Positions 6,282 to 10,673 of a stretch of DNA of 10,673 nt are shown in pieces. Below the pieces are notes generated by a model, which was not told where the DNA came from, made no database searches, and saw nothing but the letters and a program-made list of their open reading frames with translations. Source of the stretch: Prevotellaceae bacterium (lineage in GTDB: Bacteria > Bacteroidota > Bacteroidia > Bacteroidales > UBA932); NCBI GenBank assembly GCA_031278495.1, contig JAITKG010000150.1, positions 1 to 10,673 of the forward strand, read 5' to 3'. The first letter of the stretch is position 1; each line of letters begins with the position of its first letter. A program made the translations under genes and the position numbers.

Positions 6282-6329
6282 AAATTTCAAAATTTCATGA
6301 TTTGAAGATTTCACGATTTGAAAATTTAA
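6282..6329. repeat. Octamer repeat block D between two promoter boxes
   Basis: Six contiguous 8-bp units can be read: AAATTTCA, AAATTTCA, TGATTTGA, AGATTTCA, CGATTTGA and AAATTTAA, each with an ATTT core at the same place. Units alternate between -CA and -GA endings. The block lies upstream of the proximal LytTR promoter box and downstream of a second one. A further TCACATCT octamer follows at 6364-6371, the same unit as in the block at 9949. Confidence 0.8.
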
Positions 6330-6341
6330 GGACAGGCAGTC

Positions 6342-6349
6342 CAAAGGTA
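6342..6349 (-). promoter_or_regulatory. Possible distal -7 box for the LytTR gene
   Basis: The minus-strand sequence is TACCTTTG, an exact TAnnTTTG match, 116 bases before the LytTR ATG and just downstream of the AraC-type gene. If used, its transcript would carry octamer block D in its 5' leader. No -33 element is evident, so chance occurrence is possible. Confidence 0.4.
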
Positions 6350-6395
6350 AAAGTAATACCTCATCACATCTTTACATATCTGTGTCCCCGCCTCG

Positions 6396-7274
6396 TTACA
6401 TCCTCTTGAATTTATTGGGTGTAGTGCCGGTGTACCGTTTGAAGAACTGCCCGAAGAAGGAAGGGTTGGGAAAATTAAATTCTTCCGATATTTGCAGCAC
6501 GGACATGTTGGTTGTTTTCAGCCGGATTTTGATAGCCGTTATGACAAACTCGTCAATCCACCGGGATATGGGCGACCCTGTAACATCCTTGATAATGGAC
6601 GAAAGGTATTTATTGGTGAAGCACAGTTTATCGGCATAGAACGACACGTTGCGTTCCGTCTTGTAATTATCCATCAGGAGTGCGAAGAATTTGCCGGTTA
6701 CTTCTTCCTGCCGGGTCAGGGACGAAGAGTCTTTGCCGTTTTCGTGGTCTTTTTTATACAAAGACACAATTTCCAGTAACAGCGAATACAACAGCCCGCG
6801 TATAATCTGCGTGCGGAAGGCTTTTTTTGTATGGTAATACTGCTTTACAATAAAATTATGGTAATTCAACAGATTGAGCGCGACCTCGTCCGACACGGTC
6901 ATGCAAGGCTTTCTGGAAATCTGGAAAAGGACTTTATAATCCGACGGCAGTACCAGCCCAACAAAGAAGTCGAAGGTGAAAAACAGGCATTCCAAAATCA
7001 AATCATCCGATTTTTCGATAATTTGGAAAACATGGGTGGGGAGGATAGTCAGCGTCGTATTTTTCGTCAATTTGTATTCCTTAAAGTGAATACGTATGGT
7101 TGCTTCGCCTTTAACGCAGAGGCCAAGTACCACTCCTTCGAAGAAATAAGGGTAATCCGACGAAAAGTCGTATGGGAGTTTACCCGGTCCGGAAATAACA
7201 AAATTATTGATTCCATTAGGGATTTCCGTTTCCGCGTTCTTCAAGGACAGTATGTTTATTTTATGATGTGCCAT
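6396..7274 (-). CDS. AraC-family transcriptional regulator
   Basis: The product has 292 residues. The C-terminal ~100 residues form the double helix-turn-helix of the AraC/XylS family. The first HTH is around 208-231 (VSFYADKLCFTNKYLSSIIKD). The second, around 258-285, contains QISEEFNFPNPSFFGQFFKR and ends in GTTPNKFKRM, the standard family ending. The N-terminal part (~20-120) looks like a cupin-type sensing domain (VKGEATIRIHF, LTILPTHVFQI). This small-regulator architecture is common in Bacteroidota; the ligand and targets cannot be told. It sits on the same strand as the LytTR gene, 169 bp away, with separate promoters. A 12-bp palindrome overlaps its own promoter region, which suggests autoregulation or control by another factor. 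Confidence 0.92.
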   Translation of the reverse strand: MAHHKINILSLKNAETEIPNGINNFVISGPGKLPYDFSSDYPYFFEGVVLGLCVKGEATIRIHFKEYKLTKNTTLTILPTHVFQIIEKSDDLILECLFFTFDFFVGLVLPSDYKVLFQISRKPCMTVSDEVALNLLNYHNFIVKQYYHTKKAFRTQIIRGLLYSLLLEIVSLYKKDHENGKDSSSLTRQEEVTGKFFALLMDNYKTERNVSFYADKLCFTNKYLSSIIKDVTGSPISRWIDEFVITAIKIRLKTTNMSVLQISEEFNFPNPSFFGQFFKRYTGTTPNKFKRM

Positions 7275-7289
7275 AACAGAAATGTGAGG

Positions 7290-7301
7290 GTTATCGATAA
7301 C
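7290..7301. promoter_or_regulatory. 12-bp palindromic operator candidate at the araC-type promoter
   Basis: GTTATCGATAAC is a perfect palindrome. It sits between the -7 box (7301-7308, minus strand) and the ATG at 7274, sharing one base with the box, so it covers the expected transcription start. A bound dimer would block transcription. Confidence 0.45.
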
Positions 7302-7330
7302 AAATTTACAAAAAATAAACCCTTTTCAAA
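7301..7330 (-). promoter_or_regulatory. Promoter of the AraC-family gene
   Basis: On the minus strand a TTTG (-33, at 7327-7330) is followed 18 bases later by TAAATTTG (-7, at 7301-7308), close to the Bacteroidota consensus TTTG-N19-TAnnTTTG. The start codon is 26 bases further on. Confidence 0.65.
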
Positions 7331-7435
7331 AATGAAATAAGTAATATAAAACATTTCTTCCGTATAAGAGAATAACTGCAAAGATTACTGCTAAATAAGG
7401 AAGTTTAGAAGAAATTTCGGGAAATATTAAGCCTG

Positions 7436-9649
7436 TTATAATATACTAAAGGCAACGGTCAATCCCGCCATCACAATAGATACCATACTCATGAGCTTAA
7501 TCAGGATATTTAACGAGGGTCCGGAGGTGTCTTTAAAGGGGTCGCCTACAGTGTCACCTACAACGGTAGCCTTGTGATTATCGGAACCTTTCCCGCCAAG
7601 ATTACCTTCTTCTATATATTTTTTGGCATTATCCCACGCGCCGCCGGCATTCGCCATGAATACTGCCAGTACAAAGCCGGCAGCCAGTCCGCCTACCAGC
7701 AAGCCCATAACGCCCGCCACGCCGAATATTACGCCCATTAACACCGGAGCGGCGATAGCCAGCAACGACGGGAAAAGCATCTCGCGTTGCGCGCCTCTGG
7801 TTGAAATAGCCACACAACGGGCATAATCGGGCGTAGCCTGTCCGGTAAGGATGCCTTTAATTTCGCGGAACTGGCGGCGCACTTCTTCCACCATGTTTTG
7901 GGCGGCGCGGCCTACGGCATTCATCGTTAAGCCGCAGAAAAGGAACGCCATCATTGCGCCGGTGAACATCCCGACAAGTACTTTCGGATTCATCAGGTTA
8001 ATCTGGAAATATTCCATAAAGTCGGGGATGGTCGCTTCTTTCACCGGCTTGCCGGTGGCGGCAAAGAAGTTCGCTGCCTGCGTATCGAGGCGGGCAATGC
8101 CTATTTTTATTTCTTCGATATACGACGCCAGCAAGGCAAGGGCTGTCAAGGCGGCAGAGCCAATGGCAAAACCTTTGCCGGTGGCGGCGGTGGTGTTGCC
8201 GAGTGCGTCCAGCGCGTCCGTGCGTTTGCGGACTTCCTTATCAAGTCCGCTCATTTCGGCATTTCCGCCGGCATTGTCAGCAATAGGACCATAGGCGTCG
8301 GTCGCCAGCGTGATGCCCAGCGTCGAGAGCATTCCTACGGCGGCAATGCCTATCCCGTAGAGTCCAATGCTCAGGTTTTGCGCCGACATGATGTGCGCCA
8401 CGTCAAAATTGATAGCGAACAGGTAAGCCATGACGATTGCCGCGCCAATGGTTAGTACCGGAATAGCGGTGGATACCATGCCCGTGCCGATGCCGGAAAT
8501 AATCACCGTCGCCGGACCGGTTTCCGCGCTCCGGGCAATCCGTTGCGTGGGTTTATAGGAATGGGAAGTATAGTACTCTGTCGTTTGCCCGATAATGATA
8601 CCAGCCGCCAGCCCGCTGATAACCGACAGCGAAAGTCCAATCCAGTTTTCCAAACCCAACGCATAGAGGATACCAAAAGTAGCGGCGGCAATCAGTACGG
8701 AACTTGTATTTACGCCCCTGCCCAGTGCGGCGAGCAGTTTTTTCATATTGGCGCCCTCATGGGTGCGTACTAAAAATATACCGATAATAGATAACACTAT
8801 GCCGGTGGCGGCAATCAACATCGGCGCAAACACGGCTTTTAATTGTAATTCCGGATAAGCCATGAATGCCGCCGCTCCCAATGCGGCTGTGGCAAGGATA
8901 GAACCGCAGTAGCTTTCGTAGAGGTCGGCGCCCATGCCCGCCACGTCGCCCACGTTGTCGCCTACATTATCGGCGATGGTGGCGGGGTTGCGCGGGTCGT
9001 CCTCAGGGATGCCGGCTTCGACCTTGCCCACGAGGTCGGCGCCTACGTCGGCAGCTTTGGTATAGATGCCGCCGCCCACGCGGGCAAACAGCGCCTGCGT
9101 GGACGCCCCCATGCCGAACGTCAACATCGTGGTGGTGATAATAATCAGTTTTTCGGCAGCGGTAGCTTCTTCCACAAAAGTGTCGAGCAGCAGGTACCAC
9201 AGCGAAATGTCGAGCAGCCCAAGCCCTACGACCACCAAGCCCATGACGGCTCCTGAACGGAACGCCACTTTCAACCCGCGGTTAAGCGAATATTGGGCGG
9301 CATTGGCTGTGCGTGCAGAGGCATAAGTCGCCGTTTTCATACCGATAAACCCGGCAAGACCTGAAAAGAAGCCGCCGGTAATAAATGCAAACGGCACCCA
9401 AGTATTCTGGACGCCGAAACCATAAGCCAGCAGGGCAAAAAATGCAGCCAGCACTACGAAAACGATTGTAACAATTTTATACTGTTGTTTAAGGTAAGCC
9501 ATCGCGCCTTTGCGCACGTGGCGGGCTATCGTTTTCATTGTATCTGTTCCCTCGCTTTCTTTACGCATTTTGCGAAAGAAGTAAAAGGCAAACCCCAACG
9601 CCAAAATTGACGCCAGGGGGATAAACCAAAAGAGTTGTTGCGCAGTCAT
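7436..9649 (-). CDS. hppA: Membrane K+-dependent ion-translocating pyrophosphatase
   Basis: The product has 737 residues from the ATG at 9647-9649. It is a polytopic membrane protein (about 16 helices expected for the family) that hydrolyses cytoplasmic pyrophosphate to pump H+ and/or Na+. Active-site motifs are intact: DVGADLVGKVE (201-211), EDDPRNPATIADNVGDNVGD (216-235), DAYGPIADNAGGNAEM (451-466) and GDTVGDPFKDTSGPS (698-712). In GNTTAATGKG (484-493), A488 and G491 are the residues of the K+-dependent subfamily, where K+-independent enzymes carry Lys and Thr. Bacteroidota K+-dependent members include Na+ and dual Na+/H+ pumps; which ion is moved here cannot be read by eye. A longer reading from the TTG at 9673 would start inside the -7 box, so it is rejected. 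It is a single gene, with no clear terminator after it. Confidence 0.95.
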   Translation of the reverse strand: MTAQQLFWFIPLASILALGFAFYFFRKMRKESEGTDTMKTIARHVRKGAMAYLKQQYKIVTIVFVVLAAFFALLAYGFGVQNTWVPFAFITGGFFSGLAGFIGMKTATYASARTANAAQYSLNRGLKVAFRSGAVMGLVVVGLGLLDISLWYLLLDTFVEEATAAEKLIIITTTMLTFGMGASTQALFARVGGGIYTKAADVGADLVGKVEAGIPEDDPRNPATIADNVGDNVGDVAGMGADLYESYCGSILATAALGAAAFMAYPELQLKAVFAPMLIAATGIVLSIIGIFLVRTHEGANMKKLLAALGRGVNTSSVLIAAATFGILYALGLENWIGLSLSVISGLAAGIIIGQTTEYYTSHSYKPTQRIARSAETGPATVIISGIGTGMVSTAIPVLTIGAAIVMAYLFAINFDVAHIMSAQNLSIGLYGIGIAAVGMLSTLGITLATDAYGPIADNAGGNAEMSGLDKEVRKRTDALDALGNTTAATGKGFAIGSAALTALALLASYIEEIKIGIARLDTQAANFFAATGKPVKEATIPDFMEYFQINLMNPKVLVGMFTGAMMAFLFCGLTMNAVGRAAQNMVEEVRRQFREIKGILTGQATPDYARCVAISTRGAQREMLFPSLLAIAAPVLMGVIFGVAGVMGLLVGGLAAGFVLAVFMANAGGAWDNAKKYIEEGNLGGKGSDNHKATVVGDTVGDPFKDTSGPSLNILIKLMSMVSIVMAGLTVAFSIL

Positions 9650-9670
9650 AAAAAATTTTTTTTTCGAGCG

Positions 9671-9678
9671 CAAAGATA
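9671..9678 (-). promoter_or_regulatory. -7 promoter box for hppA
   Basis: The minus-strand sequence is TATCTTTG (TAnnTTTG), 21 bases before the ATG at 9649. It fixes the start at 9649, because a transcript initiated here could not include the in-frame TTG at 9673. The nearest upstream TTTG (minus strand, 9690-9693) is only 11 bases away, closer than the usual ~19. Confidence 0.72.
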
Positions 9679-9747
9679 CATGAAATTTTCAAATTATGTA
9701 TACCGGTTGGGACAATGTTCAAACAACCAGTACAAACAGGCGATTTT

Positions 9748-9773
9748 CAAGCTGTAAATCAGCTTGTTTTTTT
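9748..9773 (+). terminator. Intrinsic terminator without an obvious gene before it
   Basis: CAAGCTG (9748-9754) and CAGCTTG (9760-9766) pair around TAAAT and are followed by seven T. The direction is + because the minus side has no T-run. No + strand gene lies upstream; it may end a small RNA, or it may be what is left of a lost gene. Confidence 0.75.
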
Positions 9774-9825
9774 ATACCGGCTCCGGAAAATTTAATATAT
9801 TTTAACTTTAAAAATTTAAGGATTA

Positions 9826-9867
9826 AAAAAGAACCGCCGGCACGTTTCCGTACCGGCAGTTCTTTTT
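9826..9867. terminator. Second terminator, usable in both directions
   Basis: AAAAAGAAC and GCCGG pair with CCGGC and GTTCTTTTT (9826-9840 with 9853-9867) with one C-A mismatch, and the loop can close a further ACG/CGT. A-run on the left and T-run on the right make it bidirectional in principle. It has no assignable gene on either side. Confidence 0.78.
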
Positions 9868-9872
9868 GCACC

Positions 9873-9892
9873 CAACTTTCAGTTGAAAGTTG
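9873..9892. repeat. Perfect 9-bp inverted repeat
   Basis: CAACTTTCA and TGAAAGTTG are exact complements around the two bases GT. The element lies just beyond the second terminator and before the heptamer and octamer repeats. It could be a binding site or a small cruciform; there is no T-run. Confidence 0.65.
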
Positions 9893-9907
9893 AAATGCGC
9901 TGCGCGC

Positions 9908-9935
9908 GGCTAACGATTAACGGCTAACGGCTAAT
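9908..9935. repeat. Heptamer tandem repeat, GGCTAAC-type x4
   Basis: GGCTAAC, GATTAAC, GGCTAAC and GGCTAAT follow each other without gaps. Unlike the other blocks in this window the period is 7 bp. Confidence 0.75.
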
Positions 9936-9948
9936 GCTGCCTATATCC

Positions 9949-9988
9949 TCACATCTTCACATCTCCACATCTTCACATCATCACATCA
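9949..9988. repeat. Octamer repeat block E, TCACATCT-type x5
   Basis: Five contiguous units (TCACATCT, TCACATCT, CCACATCT, TCACATCA, TCACATCA) end 19 bases before the -33 element of the PIN-gene promoter. The same unit occurs alone at 6364-6371. Confidence 0.88.
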
Positions 9989-10007
9989 GCCGCCGCCTGA
10001 CAGGGGT

Positions 10008-10038
10008 TTTGCTATTCTGAAAAAATCCCGTAACTTTG
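10008..10038 (+). promoter_or_regulatory. Promoter of the PIN-domain gene
   Basis: TTTG (10008-10011), 19 bases, then TAACTTTG (10031-10038) is a textbook Bacteroidota promoter, the best in the window. The GTG start lies 17 bases after the -7 box. Confidence 0.82.
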
Positions 10039-10055
10039 TAGAAAATAAAATAAAA

Positions 10056-10520
10056 GTGAAACCACGTATATATATTGATACCTCTGTTGTGGGTGGTTTT
10101 TTCGATGAAGAGTTTTCTGTTGTCACACAAGCCTTGTTTGAACGTTTGAAAAGGGGAGAGATAGTTTTTGTGGTGTCGGATTTACTGAAGAAAGAACTAA
10201 TTCGTGCGCCTTTACACGTGCAGGAACTTTTTCAAAATTACGAGGAAAATTGTTTTGAACACGTTGAGTTAACGGAAGAAGCTAAAAATTTGGCTAATGA
10301 TTATATTGAGGAAAAGGTTGTGGGAAAATCAAGTTTGGAAGATTGCCAGCATATTGCCATGGCCACCATTTATAAAGTGGACGTGTTGGCAAGTTGGAAT
10401 TTCAAGCACATTGTTAACTTAGACCGGATAAAAGGATACAATGGGATAAACCTGAAAAACGGTTACGCTATTCTCGAGATAAGAAACCCTAAAGAATTAG
10501 TAAATTATGGGAACGACTAA
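10056..10520 (+). CDS. PIN-domain protein, VapC-like toxin candidate
   Basis: The product has 154 residues and uses a GTG start, chosen because the frame opens directly after the promoter and the PIN motif begins at once. The acidic PIN residues are in place: D8 in RIYIDTSVVGG, E47 in LLKKELI, D96 in SLEDCQHIAMA, and D109 in VDVLASWNFKHIVN (109-121). PIN domains are Mg2+-dependent RNases; VapC toxins cut tRNA or rRNA. The next gene overlaps by 14 bp in another frame, giving toxin-first order instead of the usual antitoxin-first. The family call is firm; toxicity and target are inferred. Confidence 0.87.
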   Translation: MKPRIYIDTSVVGGFFDEEFSVVTQALFERLKRGEIVFVVSDLLKKELIRAPLHVQELFQNYEENCFEHVELTEEAKNLANDYIEEKVVGKSSLEDCQHIAMATIYKVDVLASWNFKHIVNLDRIKGYNGINLKNGYAILEIRNPKELVNYGND

Positions 10521-10673
10521 AAAAGTAAAAGATTTTGATTGCGTAGAAATGAAAAACGCCATTCAGGCACAAATCTATGCCGAAACAAAGGATATGAGTT
10601 TTGAAGAACTGAAAGCCTACCTTTTTATCCCTCCGGAAAAAGACCCGTTCAAAAAGCACAAAACCACAAAAGT
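10507..10673 (+). CDS. Small partner protein of the PIN gene, putative antitoxin, cut by window end
   Basis: The frame starts with ATG at 10507-10509 inside the end of the PIN gene (14-bp overlap) and stays open to the window edge, giving at least 55 residues. It begins MGTTKKVKDFDCVEMKN and has a middle helix, then MSFEELKAYLFIPPEKDPF. It is lysine-rich and lacks a membrane segment. I recall similar short proteins with a CVxMK stretch beside PIN-domain genes, so an antitoxin role is likely, but I do not recognise a named DNA-binding fold such as AbrB or RHH in the visible part. The overlap implies translational coupling. Confidence 0.7.
   Translation, partial: MGTTKKVKDFDCVEMKNAIQAQIYAETKDMSFEELKAYLFIPPEKDPFKKHKTTK

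Larger units (their letters stand above)
9679..10007. other. Gene-poor spacer with terminators, inverted repeat and tandem repeats
   Basis: No protein-coding gene is supported between the hppA promoter and the PIN-gene promoter. In order the stretch holds a weak hairpin (GGTTG/CAACC, 9705-9728), two intrinsic terminators, an AT-rich piece, a perfect inverted repeat, four heptamers and five octamers. An open frame at 9696-9893 (+) runs across both terminators and is judged spurious. Confidence 0.7.

Noticed and set aside
6831..7340. 169-residue + strand frame opposite the AraC-type gene
   Set aside because: Antisense shadow of a clear regulator gene, with no promoter box and no domain.
9650..9673. 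Longer hppA start at a TTG giving eight extra residues (MRSKKKFF)
   Set aside because: The TTG lies inside the TATCTTTG -7 box, so the transcript starts after it; the ATG at 9649 fits the promoter and the family N-terminus.
9949..9988. Possible CRISPR array
   Set aside because: Units are 8 bp and contiguous, with no spacers and no cas genes nearby.

Overview
The window comes from the chromosome of a Bacteroidota member, most likely a Bacteroidales-type anaerobe. Three things point there. Nearly every gene start lacks a Shine-Dalgarno sequence and is instead preceded by the Bacteroidota -7 promoter box TAnnTTTG. The gene content (zapA - structured RNA - rny, ATP-type PEP carboxykinase, a K+-dependent membrane pyrophosphatase, a membrane LytTR regulator) is typical of the phylum. 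The predicted proteins also read like Bacteroidales orthologues. This is a family-level judgement by eye; no database search was possible.

Layout. 1-360: the 3' end of rimO, whose frame runs on into repeat DNA. 361-538: AT-rich spacer ending in a promoter. 539-2941: a cell-division/RNA block on the + strand, holding a small coiled-coil protein, ZapA, a roughly 200-nt folded RNA that looks like 6S RNA, and RNase Y, closed by a bidirectional terminator shared with the convergent pckA. 3025-5164 (- strand): pckA, and upstream of it a small HsdR-N-like PD-(D/E)XK protein. 5255-5325 (+): tRNA-Cys(GCA) with its own promoter and terminator. 5381-7274 (- strand): two regulators in tandem, a four-helix membrane LytTR protein and an AraC-type protein. 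7436-9649 (- strand): hppA, the ion-pumping pyrophosphatase. 9679-10055: a 377-bp spacer with two intrinsic terminators, a perfect inverted repeat and short tandem repeats. 10056-10673 (+): a PIN-domain (VapC-like) toxin candidate overlapping a small, probably antitoxin, gene cut by the window end.

How the genes fit together. pckA and hppA suit an anaerobe that makes ATP through PEP/oxaloacetate and conserves energy from pyrophosphate as an ion gradient. The zapA-RNA-rny stretch joins Z-ring assembly, a global RNA polymerase regulator and the main mRNA endonuclease. The two regulators and the PIN pair are accessory.

Most unusual are the spacers. At least five separate blocks of imperfect tandem repeats keep an 8-bp period although their unit sequences differ. 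One block is read in frame by the rimO tail, one lies between two promoter boxes of the LytTR gene, and one lies just before the PIN-gene promoter. The strongest functional RNA signal is the 6S-like RNA at 1158-1363.
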